Assembly: GCA_947489705.1 (NCBI GenBank)
Contig: CANLEQ010000001.1
Location: 248,001-312,000 of the forward strand
Reading direction: 5' to 3'
DNA length: 64,000 nucleotides
DNA from: an uncultured Paracoccaceae bacterium
GTDB lineage: Bacteria > Pseudomonadota > Alphaproteobacteria > Rhodobacterales > Rhodobacteraceae
Part shown: piece by piece, positions 1-11,378 of the stretch
Layout: every line of letters begins with the position of its first letter
Position numbering within the stretch: position 1 is the first letter of the stretch
Notes under the pieces: model-generated
Seen by the model: only the letters and a program-made list of their open reading frames with translations
The model's database searches: none
What the model was told of the DNA's origin: nothing
Made by a program: the position numbers and the translations under genes

Positions 1-293
1 GAGGGCATGTTGGTATCCTCGAGGACCTGCATCAGCTGGTCCTTGCCCTTCGCCTCGAGCGCATGTTCGAGTTCGGGCGCCCGGTCGAAATAATCCTCGA
101 GGGCCGACTTGCCGCGCGACGTGACGAAGATGAAATCCGTGATGCCGGCACCGCGCGCCTCGTCGATCGCGTACTGGATCAGCGGCCGGTCGACGAGCGT
201 CATGATCTCCTTGGGGATCGACTTCGTCGCGGGCAGGAATCTCGTGCCCAGACCGGCAACGGGGAATACGGCTTTGGTGACGGGTTTGACCAT
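1..293 (-). CDS. galU: UTP--glucose-1-phosphate uridylyltransferase (N-terminal part)
   Basis: Makes UDP-glucose from UTP and glucose-1-phosphate for envelope polysaccharides, in the cytoplasm. Only the first 97 codons are in the window; the gene runs off the left edge. The N-terminus reads [14 protein letters not shown] and continues with the nucleotide-binding motif [11 protein letters not shown], then the sugar-nucleotidyltransferase segment with [10 protein letters not shown], all typical of bacterial GalU. The start is the ATG at 293. The next gene on the same strand, cysQ, lies 76 bases upstream. Identification as GalU rather than another nucleotidyltransferase rests on the close N-terminal match. 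Confidence 0.92.
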   Translation of the reverse strand, partial: MVKPVTKAVFPVAGLGTRFLPATKSIPKEIMTLVDRPLIQYAIDEARGAGITDFIFVTSRGKSALEDYFDRAPELEHALEAKGKDQLMQVLEDTNMP

Positions 294-369
294 CTAAACG
301 TCCTCAATGATTTTGCCCCACCGGATCGGCAAGGCTGATTCGACACGTGTATACGGGGTTTTCAACGAA

Positions 370-1167
370 TTATCCCTGACGCAGGTTCACGCCGGGCGCG
401 TGGGCGATGAAGAACGGGTTCTCGAATCCGGCCTTTCCGTAGCGCAGTTCGCCGTGATCGTCGAAGCGGACGACATGCCCCCCCGCGCCCGCGAGGACCG
501 CATGGCCGGCCGCGGTATCCCACTCCATCGTGCGGCCGAGACGCGGATAGAGATCCGCCTCCCCCGTCGCGACGAGACAGAATTTCAGCGACGATCCCGC
601 GCTCTTCATGTCGCGCACGTCGTACTTGCCGATATAGGCGTCGGTCGCGGCGTCGCGATGCGATTTCGACGCCACCACCATGAGGGCCGCATTGTCGGGC
701 TCCGAGACGCGGATCGGCGCAGTATCGCCCGGCTGGCCGCGCGAGAATTCTCCGGTCTCCTCGACGGATGTCCCGTCGGCGAGAGTATAGAAGAGACGCC
801 CCTTGGCGGGTGCGTAGACGATCCCGCGGATCGGACGGCCATTTTCCACATAGGCGATGTTCACCGTGAAATCGCCGCGCCGCTGCACGAATTCCTTGGT
901 TCCGTCCAGCGGATCCACGATCAGGAACGTGTCGACGTCCTGTGCGTGCGAGGCGGATTGCTCTTCGGTCACCAGCGGAACGTCCGGAAACGCAGCGCGC
1001 AGCCCCGCCGAGATCAGCACATCCGCCGCCTCGTCGGCCGCGGTCACGGGACTTTCGTCGAGCTTGGCGCGCACGTCGAGATCGTCGCTGCGGTATATCT
1101 CCATGATCGCCTCGCCCGCATCCAGTGCGAGACGGCGCATCACCTGCGCCAGGGTGTCGTGATCCAT
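370..1167 (-). CDS. cysQ: 3'(2'),5'-bisphosphate nucleotidase, inositol monophosphatase family
   Basis: Predicted to remove the 3' phosphate of PAP/PAPS, recycling the by-product of sulfate assimilation; Mg-dependent and cytoplasmic or membrane-associated. The 265-residue protein carries the family metal-binding motifs: the acidic VTEEQSA segment, DPLDGTKEF, and a C-terminal WDTAAGHAVL. The sequence VTAADEAAD after the first helix is also typical. The ATG at 1167 was chosen because GGAAGG stands a few bases upstream; the reading frame is open further up to 1236, but the extra residues do not look like the family. An inositol monophosphatase of SuhB type is the alternative; the VTEEQ motif favours CysQ. 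Confidence 0.88.
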   Translation of the reverse strand: MDHDTLAQVMRRLALDAGEAIMEIYRSDDLDVRAKLDESPVTAADEAADVLISAGLRAAFPDVPLVTEEQSASHAQDVDTFLIVDPLDGTKEFVQRRGDFTVNIAYVENGRPIRGIVYAPAKGRLFYTLADGTSVEETGEFSRGQPGDTAPIRVSEPDNAALMVVASKSHRDAATDAYIGKYDVRDMKSAGSSLKFCLVATGEADLYPRLGRTMEWDTAAGHAVLAGAGGHVVRFDDHGELRYGKAGFENPFFIAHAPGVNLRQG

Positions 1168-1263
1168 GTCGGTCTTCCTTCCGGGCGCCTGCGCGCCGCG
1201 TCTGCCTTGGCTCACCTTATGGGCATACTGCGACAAAACGGCAAGTTTGTCCGCAAATCAGAG

Positions 1264-1884
1264 TTAGCGCGCCGAAGATCCGCTCACGGCGGTGGCCACG
1301 CGCATCGTGACGTTGATCCGCCCGCCCCCGGGCAGAAGATCGCTCGATCCGAAGCGGATCCGGTCGATTCCGTGATAGACCATGCGCCCCGGCCCGCCCA
1401 GCACCGCGACATCGCCCGAGGCGAGCCAGACCGACCGCGTGGGTCCGCCCCGCTCGAGGCCGCCGACGCGAAAGAGCGCCTGGTCCCCCAGCGAGAGCGA
1501 CACGACCGGATACTCGGTCGACGCCTCGTCGCGATCCTGATGGAGGCCCATCCTCGCCCCTTCGCCGTAGAAGTTCACGAGGCAGGTATCGAGAGGCGTG
1601 CCGCATTCCGCGACCGCACGCCAGAGATCGAGGAGTGCGAGCGGGATCGCGGGCCAGGCCCCGCCCGAGGGATGCCGGGGTTCGTACCGATAGCCCTTGC
1701 GGTCGCTGGTCCACCCGACCGCGCCCGCCGAGGTCATGCGCACGCTCATCTTGCGGCCGCGCGCCGTTTCGGGCCGGAAGAGCGGGGCCTCGCGGGCGAC
1801 ATCGCGCAGCTGCGCGACCAGATCCTCCTGCGCCGCACGGTCGAGACAGCTTTGGTGTATCGTCACGCCTCCGAGGTCGAGCAT
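1264..1884 (-). CDS. alkB: Alpha-ketoglutarate-dependent DNA dioxygenase AlkB
   Basis: Fe(II)/2-oxoglutarate dioxygenase that oxidatively removes methyl groups from 1-methyladenine and 3-methylcytosine in nucleic acids. The 206 residues contain the full set of expected ligands: iron-binding HQD (H115, D117) inside NFYGEGARMGLHQDRDE, a distal His at about 171 in MVYHGIDRI, and the 2-oxoglutarate-binding RINVTMR at 189-195. Length matches the E. coli protein. A GGAGAGGAAG ribosome site precedes the ATG at 1884. It is divergent from dnaK and shares a 196-base intergenic region with it. No Ada-type regulator gene is adjacent. Confidence 0.93.
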   Translation of the reverse strand: MLDLGGVTIHQSCLDRAAQEDLVAQLRDVAREAPLFRPETARGRKMSVRMTSAGAVGWTSDRKGYRYEPRHPSGGAWPAIPLALLDLWRAVAECGTPLDTCLVNFYGEGARMGLHQDRDEASTEYPVVSLSLGDQALFRVGGLERGGPTRSVWLASGDVAVLGGPGRMVYHGIDRIRFGSSDLLPGGGRINVTMRVATAVSGSSAR

Positions 1885-1939
1885 CCCGGCTTCCTCTCCT
1901 TTTTGACGGAAAAGACTGCAACCTCTCGCTCCCGCATCG

Positions 1940-1968
1940 CTTGCAGCCCAGAAACGCCATTCCTATAT
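1940..1968 (+). promoter_or_regulatory. RpoH (sigma-32) type promoter of dnaK
   Basis: CTTG at 1940-1943 is followed by CCTATAT at 1962-1968, the spacing and sequence expected of alphaproteobacterial heat-shock promoters (CTTG, then CYTATNT about 18 bases on). It lies 112 bases upstream of the dnaK start codon, on the correct strand. No CIRCE repeat is seen, which fits DnaK being under RpoH rather than HrcA in this class. Confidence 0.72.
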
Positions 1969-2019
1969 ACCGCTTCAACGCCGTACCCCGGAGGCGTAAA
2001 ACACGGGATCTGGGATCGC

Positions 2020-2047
2020 CGGTCGGGTGCCACACCGGGCCCGACCG
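2020..2047 (+). promoter_or_regulatory. Stem-loop in the dnaK 5' leader
   Basis: CGGTCGGG at 2020-2027 is the exact reverse complement of CCCGACCG at 2040-2047, with a 12-base loop. The hairpin falls between the predicted heat-shock promoter and the ribosome site GAAGAGG, ending 33 bases before the start codon. It lacks a T run, so it is not an intrinsic terminator. A role in mRNA stability or temperature response is only a possibility. Confidence 0.4.
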
Positions 2048-2080
2048 CATATATATCGCCTAACGAAGAGGACATGTCAC

Positions 2081-3997
<1,917 letters not shown>

Positions 3998-4017
3998 GGC
4001 GCTCTTGCTCCTCTGAT

Positions 4018-4051
4018 GGGGGCCGGCCTGATCCATCGGGTCGGCCCCTTT
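4018..4051 (+). terminator. Stem-loop between dnaK and dnaJ
   Basis: GGGGCCG at 4019-4025 pairs with CGGCCCC at 4042-4048 and is followed by TTT. It resembles an intrinsic terminator with a short T run, placed inside the dnaK-dnaJ unit. It may lower dnaJ transcription relative to dnaK or protect the dnaK mRNA end. Confidence 0.5.
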
Positions 4052-4069
4052 ACGTGAAGGACGAATGAT

Positions 4070-5233
4070 ATGGCAAAACGTGATTTCTACGACGTTCTCG
4101 GCGTCTCCAAGGGCGCGTCTGCCGACGAGATCAAGAAAGCCTACCGCCAGAAGGCCAAGGAGCTGCATCCCGACCGCAACGCCGACAACCCCAAGGCCGA
4201 GACGCAGTTCAAGGAGGCGAACGAAGCCTACGAGGTCCTGAAGGACGCCGAGAAGAAGGCGGCCTATGACCGCTTCGGCCACGCGGCGTTCGAAGGCGGA
4301 ATGGGTGCCGCGGGCGGCGGCGGACGCCGGCCCGGTGCCGGCGGCTATGGCGGACAGGGCGATTTCGCCTCGGCGTTTTCGGACGTGTTCGACGATCTCT
4401 TCGGCGACATCATGGGCGGCCAGCGTCGTGGCGGCGGACAACGTGCCGCGCGCGGATCCGACCTGCGCTACAACATGACGGTGACGCTCGAAGAGGCGCA
4501 CAAGGGCCTGCAGAAGACCATCACGGTTCCGACCGCGGTGACCTGTGGCGTCTGCGAAGGCTCGGGCGCCGAGGGCGGCGCCGAACCGACCGCCTGCCCG
4601 ACCTGTTCGGGGATGGGCAAGGTGCGCGCGCAGCAGGGCTTCTTCACCGTCGAGCGGACCTGCCCGACCTGTTCCGGCGCCGGCCAGATCGTCAAGAACC
4701 CGTGCAGCAATTGCGGCGGCGCCGGTCGGATCGAGAAGGACCGGGCGCTTTCCGTGAACATCCCCGCCGGGGTCGAGACGGGCACCCGGATCCGGCTCGG
4801 CGGCGAAGGCGAGGCGGGCCTGCGCGGCGGGCCTTCCGGCGATCTCTACATCTTCATCGAGGTCGCCCCCCACGCCCTCTTCCAGCGCGAGGCCGAACAT
4901 CTCTTCTGTCGCGTGCCGGTCTCGATGACGGATGCGGCCCTCGGCGGCGACATCGAGGTGCCGACGATCGAAGGCGGCCGGTCGCGGGTGAAGATCCCGC
5001 CGGGCAGCCAGTCTGGCAAGCAGATGCGCCTGCGCGGCAAGGGGATGCCCCATCTGCGCGGAAGCGGCGCGGGCGACATGTATATCGAGCTCGCCGTCGA
5101 GACGCCGGTGAACCTCACCGGCAAGCAGAAGGACCTGCTGCGCGAATTCGACCGGCTGAGCGAGGACAACAATCCCGAAAGCTCGGGCTTCTTCCGCAAG
5201 GTCAAGACGTTCTGGGACGGCCTTAACCAGTAG
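4070..5233 (+). CDS. dnaJ: Co-chaperone DnaJ (Hsp40)
   Basis: Delivers unfolded clients to DnaK and stimulates its ATPase. The 387-residue protein shows the full type I architecture: J domain with the HPD tripeptide in ELHPDRN near residue 33, a Gly-rich linker at about 75-115, four CxxCxGxG zinc repeats ([32 protein letters not shown]) at about 160-225, and the C-terminal client-binding domains. The start at 4070 has AAGGACGA upstream. It follows dnaK by 72 bases on the same strand. Confidence 0.98.
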   Translation: MAKRDFYDVLGVSKGASADEIKKAYRQKAKELHPDRNADNPKAETQFKEANEAYEVLKDAEKKAAYDRFGHAAFEGGMGAAGGGGRRPGAGGYGGQGDFASAFSDVFDDLFGDIMGGQRRGGGQRAARGSDLRYNMTVTLEEAHKGLQKTITVPTAVTCGVCEGSGAEGGAEPTACPTCSGMGKVRAQQGFFTVERTCPTCSGAGQIVKNPCSNCGGAGRIEKDRALSVNIPAGVETGTRIRLGGEGEAGLRGGPSGDLYIFIEVAPHALFQREAEHLFCRVPVSMTDAALGGDIEVPTIEGGRSRVKIPPGSQSGKQMRLRGKGMPHLRGSGAGDMYIELAVETPVNLTGKQKDLLREFDRLSEDNNPESSGFFRKVKTFWDGLNQ

Positions 5234-5240
5234 CGGCCGA

Positions 5241-5267
5241 GGGGCTCCGGATCCGGTCCGGAGCCCC
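5241..5267 (+). terminator. Strong hairpin after dnaJ
   Basis: GGGGCTCCGGA at 5241-5251 and TCCGGAGCCCC at 5257-5267 form a perfect 11-bp stem with a 5-base loop, 8 bases after the dnaJ stop codon. There is no T run, so it could be a Rho-dependent end protected by a stable 3' structure rather than a classical intrinsic terminator. Confidence 0.55.
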
Positions 5268-5318
5268 GATCCGGGCACGATAACGCATCCTAAAGGGCTC
5301 GGGCGGCATCATCGTCGC

Positions 5319-6077
5319 ATGAGCTCCACCGATTCCACACCCCCCGATGCTGTCCTGCCGCTCTTCGCGCCCGACGAAGTCGCGGTGCCGGCGGGATCGG
5401 TCCTCCCCTCCTATCTCAAGGATCACCGGGCGCGTCTGCGCGACCGCTTCATGACGGGCGGGGCGGGCGCGATGCCAGATTACGAATTGCTGGAGCTGAT
5501 CCTCTTCCGTGCCATTCCCAGGCGCGACGTCAAGCCGCTCGCCCGGGCACTGATCGACCGGTTCGGCGATCTCGGCCGGGTGCTGGCCGCGCCGGACCAT
5601 CTTTTGCGCCAGGTTCCCGACCTCGGGCCCGCCGTGCTTCAGGAACTCAAGCTCTGCGAGGCCGTGGCACACCGGATCGCGCGCTCCAAGATCCTCAACC
5701 GGCCCGTGGTCAGCGACTGGCAGGCGCTTCTCGACTATTGTCACACGACCATGACCAATCGCGAGACGGAGCAGTTCCGAATCCTGTTCCTCGACACCAA
5801 GAACAGCGTCATCGCCGACGAGGAGCAGGCGCGGGGCACCGTCGACCACGTGCCCGTCTATCCGCGCGAGGTCATCAAGCGGGCGCTGGAGCTCAATGCC
5901 AAGGCGATCGTCCTCGTGCACAACCACCCCTCGGGCGACCCGACCCCGTCGCAGGCCGATACCGACATGACGGCGCAGATCGACGCCGCCTGTCAGGTCA
6001 TGGGCCTGACCCTCCACGACCATCTCATCATCGGCCGCAGCAGGGAGCTCAGCTTTCGTGCATCGGGCTATCTCTAG
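5319..6077 (+). CDS. radC: RadC family protein, JAB/MPN metalloprotease-like
   Basis: Member of the RadC/YicR family; its cellular role is unsettled and the historic link with recombination repair has been questioned. The 252 residues contain an N-terminal helix-hairpin-helix region (about 50-110) and a C-terminal JAMM/MPN zinc domain with the signature HNHPSGDPTPSQAD, where the two His and the Asp are the metal ligands. Length matches the family. The start at 5319 lacks an obvious strong ribosome site. It ends three bases before the convergent gene at 6081. Confidence 0.92.
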   Translation: MSSTDSTPPDAVLPLFAPDEVAVPAGSVLPSYLKDHRARLRDRFMTGGAGAMPDYELLELILFRAIPRRDVKPLARALIDRFGDLGRVLAAPDHLLRQVPDLGPAVLQELKLCEAVAHRIARSKILNRPVVSDWQALLDYCHTTMTNRETEQFRILFLDTKNSVIADEEQARGTVDHVPVYPREVIKRALELNAKAIVLVHNHPSGDPTPSQADTDMTAQIDAACQVMGLTLHDHLIIGRSRELSFRASGYL

Positions 6078-6080
6078 GCG

Positions 6081-7643
6081 TCACTCGAGCCAGACCTCGA
6101 CGCGGCGGTTGACCCGCGCGCCCCAGTCGGACCGGTCGCAGGCCATCGGCAGCGTCTCTCCGAAGGCGAGGGTATCGAGCGTGATCCGGTCGGCATCGGG
6201 GCCGCCGACCGCGTTCTCGACCGCGTCGCGCACCACCGCGGCCCGCTCGCGCGACAGGCGCAGATTGGTCGCGGCGCCGCCATCGCCGTCGGAAAACCCC
6301 GCGAAGGTCAGCCTTCGATCGTCGAAGACCCCCCGCTTCAGCGCTTCGGCAAGAAGGGCGACGTTCGATCGGCTCTGCGCGTCGAGCCGCGCGGAGCCGC
6401 CCTCGAACCGGAACGACAACGAGAGCCGCACTCTGCCATCCATCGCCCGCACGAGGCGCTGGAGATCCTCCAGGGTGGTCTCGTCGCCGGCCCGTTCGAT
6501 CGCATAGGCGAGCCGCTGCCCCTGATCGCCGAGTGGTATGGCCTGCGGGAACTGATCCACGTAGCCGGTGCGGCGAATGACGGGCTGCGCGGCCGGCGAG
6601 CTTGCGTAATCGACGAAGGCCTGCGCCAGTTCGGCAAGCCGGCGCATCGGCGAATAGACGAAGATCGGCGCGGTGAGCGGATAATCCTCGCTCTTGAGGG
6701 TCGCGACGTCAGCCTCGATCCGCATGCCGCACCGCCCTTCGAGCCCTAGCGGCTGCGCGTTGCCGAGCGCGGAGAACGCCGAAAGCCCGAGCGCGCCGGG
6801 ATCGTCGGCCACCGCCTCGGACAGTTGGGCATCGGTCGGGTGGACCACCGTTCCAGGCGGCAGGACAAGGTCGGTGCGGCCCGTCACGCGCTGCAGGAAC
6901 GCCTGGAAGAGGCCCGAACCGGGCCCCGCGACGTGCAAGGCGATGGGACCCGCTTCGCCCCCGAGCGCCGCCCAATCCGTGACGCGCCCCTCGATCACCT
7001 CGCGCAGCGCGTCGATGGAAACGGACTGCACGGGGTTTTCGACCGCGACCGACGGCACGATCCCGTCGAGCGCCAGGATGCGCGCACGGCCCGGCTCGTC
7101 CAGATCGCCGCGACCGGCCTGCCACGCGAGAAGGAGCTCGTCGCGGCTGATCTCGCGCCGCGAGACGACCAGATCGGCCTCGTCGGCGATCAGATCCGCG
7201 AAGCCTTCGTCGGAGGTACTGAGTGCCAAGGCAAAGCTGCCCACCAGCGGCCCATCCGGCGCGGCGCGGAACTCGAAGGTCGCATCGGCGGCGGTCTCGC
7301 CGAGGCGGGTCACGTGCAACCCCCTGCGGACCGCAAAGGTCTCGATCAGCGCCGGGAGGAGAATTTCGCCGACCGCGGCACTTCCCGAGATCCGCAACCG
7401 CGCCACGAAGGAGGCGGGGTCGGGGCACGCCTCCCCGGCGCAGCGCATCCGCGATCCATCCACCGTGACCTCGCCGAATTCGGTATCGAGCCGATAGAAC
7501 GCCCCGTCATACCCGAGCAGCCGCCCCGTGACCGAAAGCGATCCGTCACGTGTCGTCAGCGTCACGCCGTCGGAAAAAGCCGGCGATGCCCCGAGGACAA
7601 GCAGCCAGAGCGCGGCCCCGGCGCCATGCCGCAAGCGTGGCAT
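6081..7643 (-). CDS. Phosphate-type periplasmic substrate-binding protein fused to an OmpA domain
   Basis: A 520-residue exported protein. It starts MPRLRHGAGAALWLLVLGAS with Ala-rich signal peptide cleaved near SPAFSDG. A PBP-like (PstS-type) region follows at about 85-330, seen in segments such as SGSAAVGEILLPALIE and a long run resembling phosphate-binding proteins. The C-terminal ~120 residues form an OmpA-like peptidoglycan-binding domain (FAGFSDGDGGAATNLRLSRERAAVV, here abbreviated by its FAGFSDGDG and LSRERA motifs; ending VNRRVEVWLE). The fusion would hold the binding domain at the cell wall. The frame is open upstream to 7748, but the signal peptide fixes the start at 7643. Ligand and role are unknown; no pst transport genes are adjacent. 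Confidence 0.8.
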   Translation of the reverse strand: MPRLRHGAGAALWLLVLGASPAFSDGVTLTTRDGSLSVTGRLLGYDGAFYRLDTEFGEVTVDGSRMRCAGEACPDPASFVARLRISGSAAVGEILLPALIETFAVRRGLHVTRLGETAADATFEFRAAPDGPLVGSFALALSTSDEGFADLIADEADLVVSRREISRDELLLAWQAGRGDLDEPGRARILALDGIVPSVAVENPVQSVSIDALREVIEGRVTDWAALGGEAGPIALHVAGPGSGLFQAFLQRVTGRTDLVLPPGTVVHPTDAQLSEAVADDPGALGLSAFSALGNAQPLGLEGRCGMRIEADVATLKSEDYPLTAPIFVYSPMRRLAELAQAFVDYASSPAAQPVIRRTGYVDQFPQAIPLGDQGQRLAYAIERAGDETTLEDLQRLVRAMDGRVRLSLSFRFEGGSARLDAQSRSNVALLAEALKRGVFDDRRLTFAGFSDGDGGAATNLRLSRERAAVVRDAVENAVGGPDADRITLDTLAFGETLPMACDRSDWGARVNRRVEVWLE

Positions 7644-7662
7644 GGCCCCCCTATGGGGGGCC
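7644..7662 (-). other. Perfect GC hairpin abutting a start codon
   Basis: GGCCCCCC at 7644-7651 and GGGGGGCC at 7655-7662 form an 8-bp stem with a 3-base loop between the secA stop codon and the ATG of the substrate-binding/OmpA gene. On the minus strand the start codon follows the hairpin directly and the only purine-rich ribosome-site candidate is inside the stem. It may end secA mRNA or restrict translation of the downstream gene. Confidence 0.5.
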
Positions 7663-7666
7663 GATC

Positions 7667-10369
7667 TCAGGCCAGTTGACCGTGACAATGCTTGAATTTT
7701 TTGCCGGACCCGCAGGGGCAGAGATCGTTTCGGCCCGGATTGCCCCAAGTGGACGGATCGGCCTCGACGAAACCCGGCGCAGCCGCTTCGGCCTGTGCCT
7801 GACCCTGCGGCGGCGACGCGTCGGCCTGCTTCTGCACGGCGGCGCGCTGCGCCTCCATGCGGGCGATCATCTGGCGCTGTTCCTCCTCCGTCAGCGGGCG
7901 GATCTGCGCGAGCTTCTGCGTCACCTCCTCGCGCAGCGAATCAAGCATCGTCTCGAAGAGCTGGAAGGCCTCGTTCTTGTACTCGTTGAGCGGATCGCGC
8001 TGCGCATAGCCGCGGAAGCCCACGACCGAGCGCAGATGTTCCAGCGTCAGCAGGTGTTCGCGCCATTTCGTGTCGATTGCCTGGAGCAGGATCTGCTTTT
8101 CGATCGCGCGCATGTTCTGCGGCCCGAACTGCGCGGTCTTCGAGGCCATGAACTCGTCCGACTTCTCGTAGAGCCGTTCCCGGATCGTCTCGTCGTCGAC
8201 GCCGTCCTCCTCGGTCCAGGCGATGACCGGCACGTCGATGCCCACCCGTTCGAGCACGGCGACATAGAGCCCCTCGCCGTCCCACTGGTCGGCATAGCTC
8301 TTGGCGGGGATGTGCCGGTCGACCAGATCGTCGATGACCTGATGGCGCATGTCGCGGGCGATCTCGCCCAGATCCTCAGCTTCCATGATCTCGCGGCGCT
8401 GGCCGAAGATGACCTTGCGCTGGTCGTTCATCACGTCGTCGAACTTCAGAAGCTGCTTGCGCGTGTCGAAGTTGCGCCCCTCGACCTTGGCCTGCGCCTT
8501 TTCGAGCGACTTGTTGACCCATGGATGCACGATGGCCTCGCCTTCCTGCATCCCGAGCTTCTGCAGCACGTTCTCGAGGCGCTCGGACCCGAAGATCCGC
8601 ATCAGGTCATCCTCGAGCGAGAGATAGAACGACGATTTGCCGGGATCCCCCTGCCGGCCCGACCGTCCGCGCAGCTGGTTGTCGATCCGGCGGCTTTCGT
8701 GGCGTTCGGTGGCCAGGACATAGAGGCCGCCGGCCTCCTTGACCTTTTCCTTCTCGTCGGCCGTCTCGGCGGCGATGCGGGCGCGGACCTCTTCGGGGTC
8801 GGCCTCCGGATCGGCCTCGATCGCCTGCAGCACCTTGAGCTCGACATTGCCGCCGAGCTGGATGTCCGTGCCGCGCCCGGCCATGTTGGTGGCGATCGTC
8901 ACGGCGCCGAGCTTGCCCGCATCGGCGACGATCTGCGCCTCCTGCTCGTGCTGCCGCGCGTTGAGGACGTTATGCGGCAGGCTTTCCTTCTGAAGCAGGC
9001 TCGACAGGAATTCGGACTTCTCGATCGAGGTGGTGCCGACCAGCACGGGCTGCTTGCGGGCATGGGCGTCCTTGATCGCGTCGACGATGGCGGTGTATTT
9101 CTCGCGCGCGGTCCGATAGACGGCGTCGTGCTCGTCGACCCGGGCGATGGGGCGGTTGGTGGGAACCTCGACGACGCCGAGGCCATAGATCTCGGCGAAT
9201 TCCTCCGCCTCGGTCAGGGCGGTGCCGGTCATGCCGGCGAGCTTCTCGTAGAGGCGGAAGTAGTTCTGGAACGTTACCTGCGCCAGGGTCACGTTCTCGG
9301 GCTGGATCTTCAGCCCCTCCTTGGCCTCGATCGCCTGGTGCAGACCGTCGCTCAGCCGCCGTCCGGCCATCATCCGGCCGGTGAACTCGTCGATCAGCAC
9401 GACCTCGTCGTTGCGCACGATATAGTCCTTGTCGCGGGCGAAGAGCTTGTGCGCGCGCAGGCCCTGGTTGACGTGGTGCACGAGCGTCGTCGATTCGGGA
9501 TCGTAGAGGCTCTGGCCTTCGGGAAGGATCCCCGCCTCGAGCAGATGGTTCTCGAGGAATTCGTTGCCCTCGTCGGTATAGGTGACGTTGCGGGTCTTCT
9601 CCTCGAGCTTGTAATGCTCTTCCTTGAGATGCGGGATCACGCCGTCGATGGTGCGATAGAGATCCGAGCGGTCCTGCGCCGGGCCCGAGATGATCAGCGG
9701 GGTCCGCGCCTCGTCGATCAGGATGCTGTCGACCTCGTCCACGATCGCGAAATGGTGCCCGCGCTGGTACATGTCCTTCAGCTCGGCCTTCATGTTGTCG
9801 CGCAGATAGTCGAAGCCGAGCTCGTTGTTGGTCGCGTAGGTCACGTCGCAGCGATAGGCCTCCCGCTTCTCGGCATCGGGCTGCTGCGGATAGATCACGC
9901 CGCAGGTCATCCCGAGCGCGCCGTAGACCTTCGACATCCATTCCGCGTCACGCTTGGCGAGGTAGTCGTTGACCGTGACGATATGCACGCCCTTGCCGGT
10001 CAGCGCGTTGAGATAGGCCGGGAAGGTCGCGACGAGCGTCTTGCCCTCGCCCGTCTTCATCTCCGAGATGTTGCCCTGATGCAGGAAGATGCCGCCCATC
10101 AGCTGCACGTCGAAGGCCCTGAGGCCGAGGGTGCGGCGCGCGGCCTCGCGGCAATTGGCAAAGGCCTCGGGCAGCAGATCGTCGAGCGCCTCGCCCTCGG
10201 CGGCGCGGGCGGCCAGCGCCTTGGTCCTGTCCTTGAGCTCCTGGTCCGACATCGCCTCGAATTCCGGCTCGAGCGCGTTGATGCGCTGCACCATCGGCCG
10301 GGTGGCCTTGATTTTGCGATCGTTCGGTGTGCCGAAGACCTTCTTGGTGACAGTTCCCAGACCCAGCAT
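7667..10369 (-). CDS. secA: Preprotein translocase ATPase SecA
   Basis: Motor that pushes unfolded preproteins through SecYEG at the inner membrane. The 900 residues include Walker A in [12 protein letters not shown], the DEAD-type DEVD box, the [13 protein letters not shown] motif of the second ATPase fold, the [12 protein letters not shown] segment, and a C-terminal zinc motif [14 protein letters not shown] that binds SecB. The ATG at 10369 is preceded by AGGAG at a good distance; an in-frame start further upstream would add 32 unrelated residues. The partner chaperone gene secB is also in the window, at 61.4 kb. Confidence 0.98.
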   Translation of the reverse strand: MLGLGTVTKKVFGTPNDRKIKATRPMVQRINALEPEFEAMSDQELKDRTKALAARAAEGEALDDLLPEAFANCREAARRTLGLRAFDVQLMGGIFLHQGNISEMKTGEGKTLVATFPAYLNALTGKGVHIVTVNDYLAKRDAEWMSKVYGALGMTCGVIYPQQPDAEKREAYRCDVTYATNNELGFDYLRDNMKAELKDMYQRGHHFAIVDEVDSILIDEARTPLIISGPAQDRSDLYRTIDGVIPHLKEEHYKLEEKTRNVTYTDEGNEFLENHLLEAGILPEGQSLYDPESTTLVHHVNQGLRAHKLFARDKDYIVRNDEVVLIDEFTGRMMAGRRLSDGLHQAIEAKEGLKIQPENVTLAQVTFQNYFRLYEKLAGMTGTALTEAEEFAEIYGLGVVEVPTNRPIARVDEHDAVYRTAREKYTAIVDAIKDAHARKQPVLVGTTSIEKSEFLSSLLQKESLPHNVLNARQHEQEAQIVADAGKLGAVTIATNMAGRGTDIQLGGNVELKVLQAIEADPEADPEEVRARIAAETADEKEKVKEAGGLYVLATERHESRRIDNQLRGRSGRQGDPGKSSFYLSLEDDLMRIFGSERLENVLQKLGMQEGEAIVHPWVNKSLEKAQAKVEGRNFDTRKQLLKFDDVMNDQRKVIFGQRREIMEAEDLGEIARDMRHQVIDDLVDRHIPAKSYADQWDGEGLYVAVLERVGIDVPVIAWTEEDGVDDETIRERLYEKSDEFMASKTAQFGPQNMRAIEKQILLQAIDTKWREHLLTLEHLRSVVGFRGYAQRDPLNEYKNEAFQLFETMLDSLREEVTQKLAQIRPLTEEEQRQMIARMEAQRAAVQKQADASPPQGQAQAEAAAPGFVEADPSTWGNPGRNDLCPCGSGKKFKHCHGQLA

Positions 10370-10468
10370 GATATCTCCTGACGGCATCGTGTTAGGGGGA
10401 CCTGCTTGCTCGCTCGGCTGCGCGCGCGTAGGTAGGGCGGCAATTGCCCCCTTCAAAGGCTGCAAGCG

Positions 10469-10496
10469 ATGTAAGGGGCACCCACCAATGTGTCAA
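10469..10496 (-). promoter_or_regulatory. Predicted sigma-70 promoter of secA
   Basis: On the minus strand TTGACA (10496-10491) and TTACAT (10474-10469) are separated by 16 bases. It lies about 100 bases upstream of the secA start and overlaps the region shared with the divergent peptidyl-prolyl isomerase gene. Confidence 0.55.
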
Positions 10497-10538
10497 CGGC
10501 GCCCCCGGATCGGGGTCCCTGCAGTAAAGGACGAAACG

Positions 10539-11372
10539 ATGTCGAAACTGAAGCTCTGCACCGCCATCTGCGCCGTGTCGCTGGGCCTCGCGGGCCCGAT
10601 CGCCGCCCAGGATGCCAGCACCGTCGTCGCGACCGTCGACGGCAACGACATCACCCTCGGCCACATGATCGCCTATCGCCAGTCGCTGGGCGAACAGGCC
10701 GCGCAGATGCCGCCCGAACAGCTCTACGACGCCGTTCTCGACCAGATGCTGTCGATGACGACGCTGGCGTCGGGCCGCTCTCTCGATCCCGCCGACCAGT
10801 ATTATCTCGAGAACGAGGAACGCTCGCTTCTGGCCCGCGGCGTCGTGCAGGAGCTGTCGCAGGACGTGGTCAGCGACGAGGAGGTGCGGCAGGCCTACGA
10901 CGAAGCCTTCGGCAGCTTCGAGGGCACCGAGGAGTTCAACGCGTCCCACATCCTGGTCGAAACCGAGGAAGAGGCGCAGGCGCTTCTCGACGAGCTCGAA
11001 GGCGGCGCCGATTTCGCCGAACTCGCGCGCGAGAACTCCACCGGCCCGTCGGGCCCCTCGGGCGGCGAGCTCGGCTGGTTCGGACCGGGCCAGATGGTGC
11101 CGGCCTTCGATCAGGCGGTGCAGGACATGGCGGTGGGCGACCTTGCCGGACCGGTCCAGACCGATTTCGGCTGGCACGTGATCAAGCTCAACGACATGCG
11201 CAGCACCGAGGCCCCGGCACTCGAGGACGTGCGCGACCAGCTCGGCCAACAGATCCTCAACGCCCGCATCACGCAGCATATCAGCGAGGCGCGCGAGGCG
11301 GCCGATATCGAGATGACCGAGACGGATATCGATCCCTCGATCATCAACGATACCTCCCTTCTGGAGCAGTAG
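10539..11372 (+). CDS. Periplasmic peptidyl-prolyl cis-trans isomerase, parvulin type
   Basis: Parvulin-family foldase expected to assist outer-membrane or periplasmic protein folding. The 277-residue protein has a signal peptide (residues 1-22, ending GPIAAQ), an N-terminal SurA/PrsA-like helical region and a rotamase domain at about 135-225, marked by NASHILVETEEEA, FAELARENSTGPSG and GELGWFGPGQMVPAF. The start at 10539 is preceded by AAAGGACG. It is divergent from secA, a frequent arrangement in Rhodobacterales, and six bases separate it from argJ, so the two may be co-transcribed. Confidence 0.9.
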   Translation: MSKLKLCTAICAVSLGLAGPIAAQDASTVVATVDGNDITLGHMIAYRQSLGEQAAQMPPEQLYDAVLDQMLSMTTLASGRSLDPADQYYLENEERSLLARGVVQELSQDVVSDEEVRQAYDEAFGSFEGTEEFNASHILVETEEEAQALLDELEGGADFAELARENSTGPSGPSGGELGWFGPGQMVPAFDQAVQDMAVGDLAGPVQTDFGWHVIKLNDMRSTEAPALEDVRDQLGQQILNARITQHISEAREAADIEMTETDIDPSIINDTSLLEQ

Positions 11373-11378
11373 GCGCCC

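Noticed and set aside
7550-10381. 943-residue plus-strand open frame antisense to secA
   Set aside because: Shadow frame of a GC-rich coding gene; no recognisable domain or ribosome site.
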